Source: JAEUHM01 sp964538625
Lineage (GTDB): Bacteria > Verrucomicrobiota > Verrucomicrobiia > Verrucomicrobiales > Verrucomicrobiaceae
Direction of reading: 5' to 3'
DNA: 64,000 bases
NCBI GenBank assembly: GCA_964538625.1
Contig: CAZIGH010000018.1
Location: 1 to 64,000 of the forward strand
In this document: piece by piece, positions 35,592 through 44,273 of the stretch
Layout of the letters: each line of letters starts with the position of its first letter
How positions within the stretch are numbered: the first letter of the stretch is position 1
Position numbers and translations under genes: made by a program
Notes under the pieces: model-generated
Seen by the model: only the letters and a program-made list of their open reading frames with translations
Told to the model about the DNA's origin: nothing
Databases searched by the model: none

Positions 35592-36440
35592 ATGCCTTGC
35601 CAATCCCTCCTTCTCGCGGCGGTTCTGCTCGCCGCCAGTTTCCTCGCACCCACACCAGCGGTCGCACAGACCGCCCCGGCCAGTCCCGGCGTGGTCGTCA
35701 CCGACGCTCCGCAGCCTGTGGAAAACGTCTCGCCCACGGAAGCGCTCACGTTTGATACCTTCATCGAGCGTGCCGGCGTCATGGCCTGGCCACTCATCAT
35801 CCTCAGCATGATCGCCGTGTGCCTCATCGTGCTCTATGCGCTGACCGTGCGGCAGGGCACCGTGGTCTCGGATGCGTTCATGAACTCGGCAGACGCACTG
35901 ATCCGGAAACAGGACTACCTGGGCCTGCTTGCCGTGTGCAACCGCAGGAATGAGTGCATAGCCCGCATCACGGCCAAGACTCTGGACTTTGCCACCCGGA
36001 ACCCTACCGCCTCTTTTGAAGAAGTAAAAGAAGTCACCGAGGCAGAGGGGAACCGCCAGTCTTCCCTGCTTCTCTCACGCATCGCTTACCTGGGTGACGT
36101 GGGAGCTGTGGCCCCCATGCTCGGGCTACTTGGCACCACCCTGGGCATGATCACCACCTTCCATGAGATGACCAATAAGACTTACGGTGCCTCAGGACAG
36201 ATCGGCCTGGCAGAAGGCGTCTCTGAGGCGCTGCTCTGCACCGCTTCAGGCCTCGTCATCGGCATTCCGGCCCTGATCTTTTACTCCATCTTCCGCGGGA
36301 AGGTGAACCGTCTCATCTCCGAAATGGAGGCTGCCACCACGCACCTCATGGCCCTGCTTGCAGTTCAGTACAAGCGCGCTGCCCGTGCCGTCTCTGGCCC
36401 GCCCGGCTCCAAAGCACCGGGCAGTGAGACCGCCATGTAG
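35592..36440 (+). CDS. MotA/TolQ/ExbB proton channel family protein
   Basis: This 282-residue protein is taken from ATG 35592; the frame is open 81 bp further, but that would overlap uvrC. A cleavable signal (SLLLAAVLLAASFLAPTPAVA) precedes three membrane segments: AWPLIILSMIAVCLIVLYAL, GAVAPMLGLLGTTLGMITTF and LVIGIPALIFYSIF. The GLLGTTLGM motif of the ExbB/TolQ channel is clear. With the downstream ExbD-like protein it should form a proton-driven motor in the inner membrane. Signal-peptide-bearing ExbB proteins are common outside Proteobacteria. It is the first gene of a four-gene operon that contains no TonB. Confidence 0.88.
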   Translation: MPCQSLLLAAVLLAASFLAPTPAVAQTAPASPGVVVTDAPQPVENVSPTEALTFDTFIERAGVMAWPLIILSMIAVCLIVLYALTVRQGTVVSDAFMNSADALIRKQDYLGLLAVCNRRNECIARITAKTLDFATRNPTASFEEVKEVTEAEGNRQSSLLLSRIAYLGDVGAVAPMLGLLGTTLGMITTFHEMTNKTYGASGQIGLAEGVSEALLCTASGLVIGIPALIFYSIFRGKVNRLISEMEAATTHLMALLAVQYKRAARAVSGPPGSKAPGSETAM

Positions 36441-36464
36441 CCCTGCCGCCTCCCTCACCCACGC

Positions 36465-36896
36465 ATGAACTTCCGCAAACAGCACTCCATCGACCCCGTG
36501 CCCATCCAGCTTGCACCGCTGGTGGATGTCTTGTTCCTGCTCGTCATTTTCTTCGCCGTCACGTGGAAGGCAGGTCTTCAGGAGAAGCTCATGGATGTCT
36601 CCGTGCCCGCCGCTGAAGAGGGGAAGGACCGAAAGCAAACCTCCGTTGGTGAAATCATCATCAACGTGAAGAAAGACGGCGGCATCGTCGTCAATGGCCA
36701 AGACCTCACTGTGGGCGACTTGCTTGGCAAGCTTCAGAACATCTCCTCCATTTATAAAGACCAGGCCGTCATCATCCGGGGAGACGTGGCCACGCCGTAT
36801 GACCAGATCATCAAAGTGCTCGACACTTGCCAGAAGGCCGGCATCTGGAACATCGGCTTCGCCACTCGCGACCCGAAGGACGTGCCACCCCCGTGA
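36465..36896 (+). CDS. ExbD/TolR family protein
   Basis: This 143-residue protein has a single membrane segment near its start (LAPLVDVLFLLVIFFAVTW) carrying the conserved Asp21, which conducts protons in TolR/ExbD. The periplasmic domain has the expected fold elements (INVKKDGGIVVNGQDLTVGD, YKDQAVIIRGDVATPYDQII). It ends in DPKDVPPP, one base before the ATG of the next gene (stop TGA at 36894-36896, start at 36898), so expression is tightly coupled to the TPR gene. Length is normal for the family. It is the partner of the ExbB-like protein 24 bp upstream. Confidence 0.9.
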   Translation: MNFRKQHSIDPVPIQLAPLVDVLFLLVIFFAVTWKAGLQEKLMDVSVPAAEEGKDRKQTSVGEIIINVKKDGGIVVNGQDLTVGDLLGKLQNISSIYKDQAVIIRGDVATPYDQIIKVLDTCQKAGIWNIGFATRDPKDVPPP

Positions 36897-36897
36897 C

Positions 36898-39372
36898 ATG
36901 ACACTTCCTTCCACCAGTTTAGCTCTAGCCATTCTCTGCATCCTCGCGCAGACCGCCGCCGCACAGCGTGCTCCCCGCGCCGAACCAGTGGAGGATGACG
37001 TGCCGCGCGCCGTGCCCGTGCCGGCAGAAGGAGCAGCCCGGCGTGCGCAAGTAGTGGAGGATGCACCTCCCCCAGCGCCCCGCCCCTCAGGCCCGGATGA
37101 AGACCTCTTTGATTACGCCATGCTTGCCTACTCTCAGAAAGAGTACGGCATGGCAGCGCAGAACTTCGGCCAGTACCTCGCCACGTATCCGAACGGCCGC
37201 CACATCCCGCAGGCGCTTTTCCGCCTGGGAGAGTGTTATCTCAACACCCAGCAGACCGACGATGCAGCCCGCTGTTACTCTGAGGTGGTGAATCGTTACG
37301 CCCGTGACCCCATGGCTCCCTATGCCGGTCTCCGCCTCGGAGTCATCAGCTACAACAGGCAGGACTTCAAGGCCGCAGTTACCTACTTCAACTTCTGCGA
37401 GACCAAGGCCACCATCCCCGCCCTCAAAGTCCAGTCCGCCTACTATCGCAGCATGTCGCACCTCCGCCTGGGCGACACCAAAAAGCAGATCGAGGCGCTC
37501 AAGACCGTCATCGCCGTCAAAGAGAACAACGACTTCAGGCAGGACGCCTTGCTCAGCCTCGCCACAGCTTATCAAACTACAGGCGCCTCCAAGGAAGCTC
37601 TCCCCATCCTCCAGGAGCTCGCTGGTGCCGCCACCGATGACCAGATCCGAGCCGATGCCGCACTGAAGGCGGCCATCATCCTTGGAGAGCAGCAAAAGCC
37701 TGACGAGGCTGCAGCCCTCTACCAGACCGTTCTCAAAAGCGCCACCGCCACGGCCGAACAGCGCGGGGCCGCCCTCGTGGGCTACGTCTCTGCGCTCTAC
37801 GCAAAGGGGGATTACGATGCCGTCATCGACACTTACAACCGCAACGCCAACGTCAGCCCGCCCAAGGAACTCCAGGCCCGCCTCCTCATGCACGTAGGAG
37901 ACGCCCAGCGCATGAAGAAGAGCTACGCCCGTGCGGTGGATCTGTATAACATGATCGAGCAGTACCACAACGACAGCCCGGTCGCCTTTGAAGCAGCCTA
38001 CTGGCGCACGTATTGCTTTTATCTTTTGGAGGACAAAAATCTCCACTCCACCATCGCCACCTTCCTAGGCCGCTACTCCTCCTCTTACGCAGACCATGAG
38101 TTCATCAACACGGCTCGGTTGCTCCTCGCAGATCATCACTTTAACCGGCAGGAATACAAGGAAGCCGCCGCCGTTTACCAAGAGCTGAACCTAGCCAAAC
38201 TTCCCGCCCGCCTCCGCCCGTCCACCCTCTTCCACAAAGGCTGGTCTGAAAGCGAGTCTGGCCGCCACGCGGACGCTGTGGCCACTCTGAGCCTTTTCAT
38301 CAAAGAAAATGCCAACAGCCCGGACTTGCCCAAGGCCCTGGCTAAACGCGGCCTCAGTGCGAAAGAAAACAACGACAACAGTCAGGCGCTGGAAGACTTC
38401 GCCCGCATCATCAAGGACTACTCCAAGTCTGAGGCCGTGGAACTCGCCTTCTATCTCTCCGCCCTCATCTACGAAAAGCAGAACAACAAAAAGGCCATGC
38501 TGGAAAACTTCCAGGCCCTGCTCACCAACTTCCCCTCCAGCGCAGCCGCAGCTGAAGCCTCCTTCAAGTCCGGCATCGCCTACGCAGAGCAGAAGGAGTT
38601 TGAAAAAGGCATCGCCGCCCTCAAGCAATCCATCAAGCTGGATGCCGCCACCTACGCAGACCAAGCCATCCAGCGCATCCTCCTCTGCTACTGGGCCATG
38701 CAGGACGTGGATAATCTCGGACGAGAGGTGGATGACTACCGCAACAGCAACGCCAACGCCGTCGTGCCGCCCACCATGCTCGGCTTCCTGGGCCTCAAGT
38801 ACTTTGACCGCAAAGACTTCGCCCGCTCCGCTCGCTACCTCACCTGGGCCTCCACACCTGACGCGCCGGACAATACAGACTCCCGCGTCTGGAACTACCT
38901 GGCCCAGGCGCAACTGGAAATCAAAAGCTACGAAGACGCCCTTCAAGCCATCGAGCACTTCCTCAAAGCCAGCGCCGATTCCCTGCCCAAAGCGCGCGGC
39001 TTTGAAACCAAGGCCCGCGCCCTCATAGGACTCGAGCGTTTTGATGAGGCCGTGGCCGCAGCGGACGAAGGTCTCCGCATCGTCAAGGACGGCGTGGTAC
39101 AGGGGCAGCTCCTCATCGCCCAGGGAGATGCCCTGCTCGCCGCTGGGGACAAGCTGGAAAAGGACGGAGACCTCAACTCTGCCAAGGAAAAGTGGCAGTC
39201 AGCTGCGGGCAAATACGTCGTACCCAGCCAAGTCATCGACAGCCCGCTCGTCACCCCCATCGCGCTTGAAAAGGCGGTCAAGGCACTGGAGCGCATCGGT
39301 GATACCACGAAGGCGGGGCAGCTCCGCAACCAGCTCGCCACCAAGTATCCCGACCATCAGCCGGGGCAGTGA
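36898..39372 (+). CDS. Large periplasmic TPR protein of the Exb-like operon
   Basis: This 824-residue protein starts at 36898 with a signal peptide (STSLALAILCILAQTAAA), followed by a short Pro/Arg/Glu-rich stretch and then tetratricopeptide-type helical repeats to the end. Examples are FDYAMLAYSQKEYGMAAQNF, PQALFRLGECYLNTQQTDDA, AEASFKSGIAYAEQKEFEKG and NYLAQAQLEIKSYEDALQAI; about fifteen or more repeats can be seen. CpoB (YbgF), a periplasmic TPR-like protein, accompanies TolQ-TolR in Proteobacteria; this one is much larger. It would sit in the periplasm and scaffold partners of the ExbB/ExbD motor. It is 18 bp before the protease gene. Confidence 0.8.
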   Translation: MTLPSTSLALAILCILAQTAAAQRAPRAEPVEDDVPRAVPVPAEGAARRAQVVEDAPPPAPRPSGPDEDLFDYAMLAYSQKEYGMAAQNFGQYLATYPNGRHIPQALFRLGECYLNTQQTDDAARCYSEVVNRYARDPMAPYAGLRLGVISYNRQDFKAAVTYFNFCETKATIPALKVQSAYYRSMSHLRLGDTKKQIEALKTVIAVKENNDFRQDALLSLATAYQTTGASKEALPILQELAGAATDDQIRADAALKAAIILGEQQKPDEAAALYQTVLKSATATAEQRGAALVGYVSALYAKGDYDAVIDTYNRNANVSPPKELQARLLMHVGDAQRMKKSYARAVDLYNMIEQYHNDSPVAFEAAYWRTYCFYLLEDKNLHSTIATFLGRYSSSYADHEFINTARLLLADHHFNRQEYKEAAAVYQELNLAKLPARLRPSTLFHKGWSESESGRHADAVATLSLFIKENANSPDLPKALAKRGLSAKENNDNSQALEDFARIIKDYSKSEAVELAFYLSALIYEKQNNKKAMLENFQALLTNFPSSAAAAEASFKSGIAYAEQKEFEKGIAALKQSIKLDAATYADQAIQRILLCYWAMQDVDNLGREVDDYRNSNANAVVPPTMLGFLGLKYFDRKDFARSARYLTWASTPDAPDNTDSRVWNYLAQAQLEIKSYEDALQAIEHFLKASADSLPKARGFETKARALIGLERFDEAVAAADEGLRIVKDGVVQGQLLIAQGDALLAAGDKLEKDGDLNSAKEKWQSAAGKYVVPSQVIDSPLVTPIALEKAVKALERIGDTTKAGQLRNQLATKYPDHQPGQ

Positions 39373-39390
39373 TGGAGGGACTCGCAGCGC

Positions 39391-40368
39391 ATGAGCCTCC
39401 TGTCGTCCCGACACCTTGCCGCTCTGCTGCTCGTGGTTCAGCTCCCCTGCGCCGGTCAGCTCCGAGCCAGCAGCTTGAGTGAGCTGGCAGACGTTCAGGC
39501 CCAAGTCCAGTCTGCCCTCCTTCATGTGCGTCCCGCATTGCTCGCCCTGCGCACCGCCACCGGCTCGGCAAGTGGTATCATCGTCACGCCAGACGGGCTC
39601 GTACTCACCGCCACCCACGTGACCGTAGAGGAGGGAGAAGCTCCCAGACCCGGCAAGCGCCTGAAAGCCTACCTGCCCGCTGGCACGCTCGTCATGGCCA
39701 CCGTGCTTGGCATGGACCTAGCCACTGACGCCGCCCTGCTGAAACTGGATGGCGAACGCACGGACTGGCCCTTCGTTCCCATGCAGCGTGCTGAAAAGCC
39801 GGCCGTCGGAGACTGGTGTTTCGCACTCGGACACCCGGGTGGTTATGACCCCGCGCGTGGTGAAGTCCTCCGCGTGGGCCGCATTTTGAAAGTCATGCCC
39901 AACGGGTTGCAAACGGACTGCGTCCTCATGGGCGGGGATAGCGGCGGCCCCCTTTTTTCGTTGGATGGCTCGTTGATCGGCATCCACAGCCAGATCTGGG
40001 AGGGGAGGGATCAGAATGTCCACGTCTCCATGACGCCCTTTCTCCGCTCTTGGGACGCCATGAAGGATGGTGCTATCGTCCGTGAGTGGGGCAGGGGAGC
40101 TGGGGGCTGGCTGGGCGTCATCACCCGCGTCGGCGCGGCGGGAGAACTGGAAGTGGCCGAAGTGGCTTCAGACTCACCTGCCGCTCGTGCCGGCCTGCGC
40201 GCCGGAGACCACATCGCCTCGCTGGATGGAAGGAAGACCAGCACCGAGGCTGATTTTTCGGATCAACTCGCTGGCCGTGCTGCCGGTGACCCGATCGTCC
40301 TAACTGTCCGCAACCGTTCCGGTGAGCGCCACCTCACCATCCGCCTCGGACACCGTCCAAAGCAGTAG
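39391..40368 (+). CDS. Secreted trypsin-like serine protease with PDZ domain (HtrA-like)
   Basis: This 325-residue protein has a signal peptide (ending near residue 22-27) and a chymotrypsin-fold protease domain. Triad residues are His76 (LTATHVTV), Asp113 (ATDAALLKL) and Ser184 (GGDSGGPLF). A single PDZ domain (about 230-320) contains GGWLGVITRVG, ASDSPAARAGLRAGDHIASL and DPIVLTVRNRSGERHL. All catalytic residues are intact, so it is probably active in the periplasm. It is shorter than DegP/DegS and lacks the LA-loop region. It is the last gene of the ExbB-ExbD-TPR operon, which suggests energised or regulated proteolysis at the envelope; this is inference. Confidence 0.85.
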   Translation: MSLLSSRHLAALLLVVQLPCAGQLRASSLSELADVQAQVQSALLHVRPALLALRTATGSASGIIVTPDGLVLTATHVTVEEGEAPRPGKRLKAYLPAGTLVMATVLGMDLATDAALLKLDGERTDWPFVPMQRAEKPAVGDWCFALGHPGGYDPARGEVLRVGRILKVMPNGLQTDCVLMGGDSGGPLFSLDGSLIGIHSQIWEGRDQNVHVSMTPFLRSWDAMKDGAIVREWGRGAGGWLGVITRVGAAGELEVAEVASDSPAARAGLRAGDHIASLDGRKTSTEADFSDQLAGRAAGDPIVLTVRNRSGERHLTIRLGHRPKQ

Positions 40369-40504
40369 AGGCACCAGGCTGCCGCAGTTCAAGAAAACGA
40401 CTGGCTCTTGGCTCTCTCGAGGACGTAGGCCAAGGCATCCCCGCATGGGATGAGACCCAAACGCGAAACGCCAAACCGGTGAGTCCAGTCGTTGCCCGGG
40501 GACT

Positions 40505-41008
40505 CTATGCGGGGTACTTGGCCAGCACTTCAGACACCTTGCCAGGCTCTACTTTCTCGTGCAGATCATCTTCCACCAGGCAAACGGGCGCTGTGCCGCA
40601 ACTGGCTAGGCACTCCACGAACTCGATGCTGTATTTTCCGTCAGCTCCCACACCGATGGGGTGGTGGTGGTTGATGGCGCTGCGGTCGATGCCGGCCGCT
40701 GCGCAAAACTTGTCCATGAGTTCGTAGCTGCCCGCCATGGCACAGGCGAGCGTGCGGCAGACGCGGATGTGCACCCTGCCGGGGGCCTCCTGGCGGAAGC
40801 CGGGATAGAATGTCACCACTTCCAGCACCTGGACGGGTTCGAGGCCCAGTTTGGCCGCTGTCCAAGTGACTGCCTCCTCGGAGATGAAGCGGTAGTGCTC
40901 TTGCAGCAAGTGCAGCACGGGGAGCACCGCGCTGCGCTTCGACACCGGGTAGTGTGTGATCGCCTCGTCAATGCGGGCTTCTAGCTCGGCGGGGACTTGC
41001 ATGGACAT
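40505..41008 (-). CDS. nuoE: NADH-quinone oxidoreductase subunit E (24-kDa, 2Fe-2S)
   Basis: This 167-residue thioredoxin-like ferredoxin is the peripheral-arm subunit of complex I. The [2Fe-2S] ligands are all present: Cys84 and Cys89 (CRTLAC), Cys133 and Cys137 (CLASC). The N-terminal helical part (HYPVSKRSAVLPVLHLLQEH) and the VLEVVTFYPGF block are typical. Other nuo genes are not in the window: the gene downstream (leftward) is on the opposite strand and the one upstream is tig. It is thus separated from any nuoF, unless it belongs to a soluble hydrogenase or formate dehydrogenase. A CRP-type palindrome lies about 50 bp upstream of its start. Confidence 0.9.
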   Translation of the reverse strand: MSMQVPAELEARIDEAITHYPVSKRSAVLPVLHLLQEHYRFISEEAVTWTAAKLGLEPVQVLEVVTFYPGFRQEAPGRVHIRVCRTLACAMAGSYELMDKFCAAAGIDRSAINHHHPIGVGADGKYSIEFVECLASCGTAPVCLVEDDLHEKVEPGKVSEVLAKYPA

Positions 41009-41056
41009 GAACAGGACTGTGACTATCCGCCCCGGTCGGGGAGCAGCAAGGCGATT

Positions 41057-41074
41057 TTGTGAAAAATTTCACAA
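41057..41074. promoter_or_regulatory. CRP/FNR-family-type palindrome upstream of nuoE
   Basis: A perfect 8-bp inverted repeat TTGTGAAA/TTTCACAA with a 2-bp centre contains the exact CRP half-site arrangement TGTGA-N6-TCACA. It lies 49 bp upstream of the nuoE start and between nuoE and the tig stop. The palindrome is certain; the regulator is inferred. Confidence 0.5.
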
Positions 41075-41115
41075 GCTCAGTCCATCGCGCTCCGGACGGG
41101 CTGCGGTAGGTGGGT

Positions 41116-42471
41116 TCAGGCTTTGCCCTCCTCGAAGGCGCAACCGTGCTTGCTGGGCTCAGGTTCCACTTCCTCGATGGCGGCATTCTGCTTGAGGAAC
41201 TCCAGCGCGTTTTGCAGGCGCAGGTCTTCCATGAGGCGGTTGATGAGCCCGTCACGCTTAGCTTCGGACATGAACTTTTTGGCGGGTTTTCCGCTGCGTA
41301 CGGCTAGCTCGGCCAGGGCCATCTGGAGCTGGCCTGGACTTGCCTGGATGTTTTCCTTGGCGGCGACCTGCTCCAGGATGAAGCTCACTTTCACGCTCTG
41401 GCGGGCCTGCTGAGTGGCGCTGTTCACGATTTCATCCTGGTGCTTCATGATTTCCTCGTTGCTCATGCCTTGACGCGCGGCGCGGATGGCTAGGTCATTG
41501 GTGCGGCGCTGGGCCTCGCGGTCCACGGCCTCTTGCGGCAGCTCGAAGTCCAGCTTGTCATGGAGGTGGGCGATGACCTGGTTGGCCAGCGAGGCATCAC
41601 GCGCCTGCTCGCGGCGGCGCTGAATGGTCTCCCTCACCTCGTCTCGAATGCGCTCCAGGGTCATGTCTTCACCGAACTTTTTGATGAACTCTTCGTTCAA
41701 CTCGGGGATGCGCTTTTCCTTCACTCCCAGGCACTCGGCGTTGAACTCAATGTTCTTGTTCTGCATGGCTTCGTGGTGAAAGTCTGCGGGCAGGGCTAGG
41801 GTGAACTCTTTTTTGTCACCCTTCTTCATGCCGGTCAGCTCGGCGTAGAAGCCGGGGATGAAGTCATCCTCCTTGTCCAGGGCAAACCAGTTCTCTTCCA
41901 CGCCGTGAAAGTACTTTGGCAGTTCTGGCTGAAGCTGCTCAAGCGGTTCGCCGTCCATGGAGACTTGGTAGGAGAGCACCACCACGTCCCCGAGTTCTGA
42001 AGCACCGTCTTTGTCCTCGTAGCGCATGTGGTGCTCCCGCAGGTGAAAGAGTTCATGCTCCACGTCCTCGTCTGTCACGATGACTTTCTCCAGCTTGACC
42101 GGGATGCCTTTGACCTCGGGCAGCTCGAACTTGGGTGCGGTGTCCACCTCTGCGGTGAAGGTGAAGGTGTGGTCGGCGTTAAACTTGCGGTCGGTCACGG
42201 AGACGACCTGGATGACCTCCAGGTTCTCACGGGTGATGGCCTCGCGGCAGCCTTCATTGATGAGCTGATGCTGGAGCTCGCCGTCCACCTCCTGCTGATA
42301 GCGCTGGTTCACCACATGAGCGGGGATCTTGCCGGGGCGGTATCCGGGGATCTTTGCCACCTTAGAGAAGTAGCTGATGATCTCGCTGCGGCGCTTCTTC
42401 ACCGTTTCCGCAGGTACTTCGACGTGCAGCTTGACGCGGCAGTTGGGTTGATGATCGACGTTGATGTTCAT
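41116..42471 (-). CDS. tig: Trigger factor (ribosome-associated chaperone/PPIase)
   Basis: Trigger factor binds the ribosome exit tunnel and folds nascent chains. The 451-residue length is normal. The start at 42471 gives MNINVDHQPNCRVKLHVEVP; a long open upstream extension has no matching residues. The ribosome-docking signature is GYRPGKIP (canonical GFRxGKxP), in the N-terminal domain. The FKBP-like domain contains MKKGDKKEFTLALPADF. The C-terminal helical domain has RRTNDLAIRAARQGMSNEEI and LQNALEFLKQNAAIEEVEPE. The usual clpP/clpX genes do not follow; the next gene on this strand is nuoE after 107 bp. A candidate promoter lies at 42512-42540. Confidence 0.95.
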   Translation of the reverse strand: MNINVDHQPNCRVKLHVEVPAETVKKRRSEIISYFSKVAKIPGYRPGKIPAHVVNQRYQQEVDGELQHQLINEGCREAITRENLEVIQVVSVTDRKFNADHTFTFTAEVDTAPKFELPEVKGIPVKLEKVIVTDEDVEHELFHLREHHMRYEDKDGASELGDVVVLSYQVSMDGEPLEQLQPELPKYFHGVEENWFALDKEDDFIPGFYAELTGMKKGDKKEFTLALPADFHHEAMQNKNIEFNAECLGVKEKRIPELNEEFIKKFGEDMTLERIRDEVRETIQRRREQARDASLANQVIAHLHDKLDFELPQEAVDREAQRRTNDLAIRAARQGMSNEEIMKHQDEIVNSATQQARQSVKVSFILEQVAAKENIQASPGQLQMALAELAVRSGKPAKKFMSEAKRDGLINRLMEDLRLQNALEFLKQNAAIEEVEPEPSKHGCAFEEGKA

Positions 42472-42511
42472 GAATCTCGTTCTAAGAAAAGGCGGCCTAA
42501 AAGGGGGGCCG

Positions 42512-42540
42512 ATGGTAGGGCATCCTGGCCGGTTTGACAA
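42512..42540 (-). promoter_or_regulatory. Sigma70-type promoter of tig
   Basis: On the minus strand, TTGTCA (-35, 5 of 6 matches; 42535-42540) is separated by exactly 17 bp from TACCAT (-10, 4 of 6; 42512-42517). Transcription would start near 42505, giving a leader of about 35 nt. Confidence 0.5.
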
Positions 42541-42563
42541 CGACGTATCGCTTCTTTTGACAA
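42533..42563 (+). repeat. Direct repeat TTTGACAA, 23 bp apart
   Basis: Two identical copies of TTTGACAA (42533-42540 and 42556-42563) lie between tig and the divergent GTG-started gene. The left copy contains the tig -35 element. They could be a regulator's tandem site, or chance. Confidence 0.3.
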
Positions 42564-42564
42564 G

Positions 42565-43083
42565 GTGAAGGTTTTTCAGCGCTTTGAAGTGTGGGTGCTG
42601 CTCCTGCTGGCTGCGGGGGCAGGGGTGTTCGTGCTGCTCACGTCTCGCCCGGTGGACCCGGATGAGATACCGCTTCTTCAGAATGCACGCCCTGCGGCCC
42701 GGGACCCATCTCCCAGGTTGCTGCGGGTGTTCCTGGAGAGGGACTTTGGCAATGCGCGGCTGGACCTGGAACTGCGGGTAACCAACCCCCACGAGAGGAA
42801 GGCGCAGCTTGTGCCGCCCTTTGCCCGGCTGCTCAATGCGCGAGGAAAGGAAGTTCCGGCATTCTTCCTGCCCATCGAGCCGCCGCCCACCCTGGAGCCG
42901 GAGACCACGGCTGACGTGCGCCTGCGCTACTGGCTTGAGGCGGAGGACCTGAAGGGCGCGCTCACGCTGGAGCTGGATGGCACTCAGGTTCCTGTGAAGT
43001 CGGACCAGGCATTTGACCTTGATACCCTGGAGAATGCTAAGCCTGTGCTGATGGAAGGTGCCCCGTGGGCTGTGATGAAATAG
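42565..43083 (+). CDS. Membrane-anchored hypothetical protein
   Basis: This 172-residue protein is read from GTG at 42565; no ATG in this frame gives a sensible start. It has one N-terminal membrane segment (FEVWVLLLLAAGAGVFVLL) and then a beta-rich domain (RLLRVFLERDFGNARLDLEL, ETTADVRLRYWLEAEDL, KGALTLELDGTQVPVKS). The pattern resembles an immunoglobulin-like fold anchored to the inner membrane and facing the periplasm. It is divergent from tig (93 bp) and ends 6 bp before the convergent phosphatase gene. No family is recognised. Confidence 0.65.
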   Translation: MKVFQRFEVWVLLLLAAGAGVFVLLTSRPVDPDEIPLLQNARPAARDPSPRLLRVFLERDFGNARLDLELRVTNPHERKAQLVPPFARLLNARGKEVPAFFLPIEPPPTLEPETTADVRLRYWLEAEDLKGALTLELDGTQVPVKSDQAFDLDTLENAKPVLMEGAPWAVMK

Positions 43084-43089
43084 GCTCTC

Positions 43090-43737
43090 TCACTTCGCTG
43101 ACATCCACGGGCACCAGTTGAGGAGGTTCAGCTCCACGGCGTGCTTCTTCTCCGGCTGGATCTCTACGGTGGTAATGCCAGCGTAGTCGATGTTGAAATG
43201 CGACATCTTGCACAGCGGCAGATCGAGCAGCAGGGAAAGCAGCACGCGGATGATGCCACCATGGCAGACGATGGCGATGCTCTGGTGGGGGTGGCTGGCG
43301 AGGATGTGGTTCAGGCATGGCGCGGTGCGTGCCTGCACCGCAGCGGCGTTCTCGCCATTCGGGATGCCCTGATCTTGCAGCACTTGCAGCCAGTCGTAGG
43401 CGCTGACGCCGAACTTCTCATGCACCTCCTGCCAGCGGTGGCCGGTCCAGTCGCCAAAGTCCATCTCCCGCAAGTCTTCCATGATGACCGGACTTATCTG
43501 GCGGGCGTCTAGCAGCGGCTGCATGGTCTGCCGTACCCGGCGCATGGGGCTGGCATACACGGCGTCCACGGGCCACTCACTGGTAGCTGAGGCCAGCGCC
43601 TGTGCCTGGCGCTGACCGAGCGGTGAGAGGCCCATGTCGATGCGTGATCCGCCGAATACGTTGTGATACATTTCCTCCACCTCTCCGTGGCGGATGAGAT
43701 GAAGCAGGGTGGGGTGTCCAGGTAGGTGCAGTGTCAT
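43090..43737 (-). CDS. Histidine phosphatase family protein
   Basis: This 215-residue enzyme is of the phosphoglycerate mutase/CobC superfamily. The catalytic RHG motif is LIRHGEVEE near the N-terminus, the second Arg is in ASPMRRVRQT, and the second catalytic His is in CHGGIIRVLL. Length and motifs fit broad-specificity phosphatases or alpha-ribazole phosphatase (CobC); the precise substrate cannot be set, and no cobalamin gene is nearby. Its start overlaps the stop of the GmhB-like gene by four bases (ATGA), making it the third gene of the ribD-gmhB-phosphatase operon. Confidence 0.85.
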   Translation of the reverse strand: MTLHLPGHPTLLHLIRHGEVEEMYHNVFGGSRIDMGLSPLGQRQAQALASATSEWPVDAVYASPMRRVRQTMQPLLDARQISPVIMEDLREMDFGDWTGHRWQEVHEKFGVSAYDWLQVLQDQGIPNGENAAAVQARTAPCLNHILASHPHQSIAIVCHGGIIRVLLSLLLDLPLCKMSHFNIDYAGITTVEIQPEKKHAVELNLLNWCPWMSAK

Positions 43738-44273
43738 TTCACAAAAGGAAGGTGTGTCTGAAGCAGCCGGACAAGCTCACTCACGGCGCTGACGGTGTGG
43801 GTGGCGGTGACGCTGGGTGCGTGGTGGCCGAGTACGCGCACGGTTGTGGGTACTCCTGCATTCAGCGCCATCTGGATGTCGCGATCGTGATCTCCCACCA
43901 GCCAGGAGCGGGCGGGGTCCAGGCCGAGTTCACGCGCGGCTCTCTCGATCATCTCCGGGCTGGGCTTGCGGCAGGTGCAGGTGCCTTTGAGATGGGTGCA
44001 GGCCAGGATCAAGTCAAAGGCGGCACCTTCTCGCGCAAGTGCGGACTGCATTTTGTCATGAATGCCATCTAGGTCCGCTTGTGTCATCAGACCTTTGCCC
44101 ACACCCTGCTGGCTGGTGACCAGCACCAGTGCATAACCGCGTTCCCGGCACAAACGCAGGGACTCGACGATGCCAGGACTCAGCACGAAGTCCTCCGCAC
44201 GCAGCACGTAGCCCTCACCGGGGGAGACATTTACCACCCCATCGCGATCAAAAAATACCGCTGCCCGGTTCAT
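43734..44273 (-). CDS. gmhB: HAD family D,D-heptose 1,7-bisphosphate phosphatase-like
   Basis: This 179-residue HAD phosphatase has motif I FFDRDGVVNV, motif II VTSQQGVGKG, motif III in RKPSPEMI and motif IV VGDHDRDIQMA. The zinc-binding loop CTHLKGTCTC matches the C-x-H...C-x-C site of GmhB, which removes the 7-phosphate in ADP-heptose synthesis for lipopolysaccharide. The start at 44273 is set by the four-base overlap with the ribD stop; an upstream ATG at 44339 lies inside ribD. Histidinol-phosphate phosphatase is the main alternative in this subfamily. The middle gene of three overlapping genes. Confidence 0.82.
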   Translation of the reverse strand: MNRAAVFFDRDGVVNVSPGEGYVLRAEDFVLSPGIVESLRLCRERGYALVLVTSQQGVGKGLMTQADLDGIHDKMQSALAREGAAFDLILACTHLKGTCTCRKPSPEMIERAARELGLDPARSWLVGDHDRDIQMALNAGVPTTVRVLGHHAPSVTATHTVSAVSELVRLLQTHLPFVK

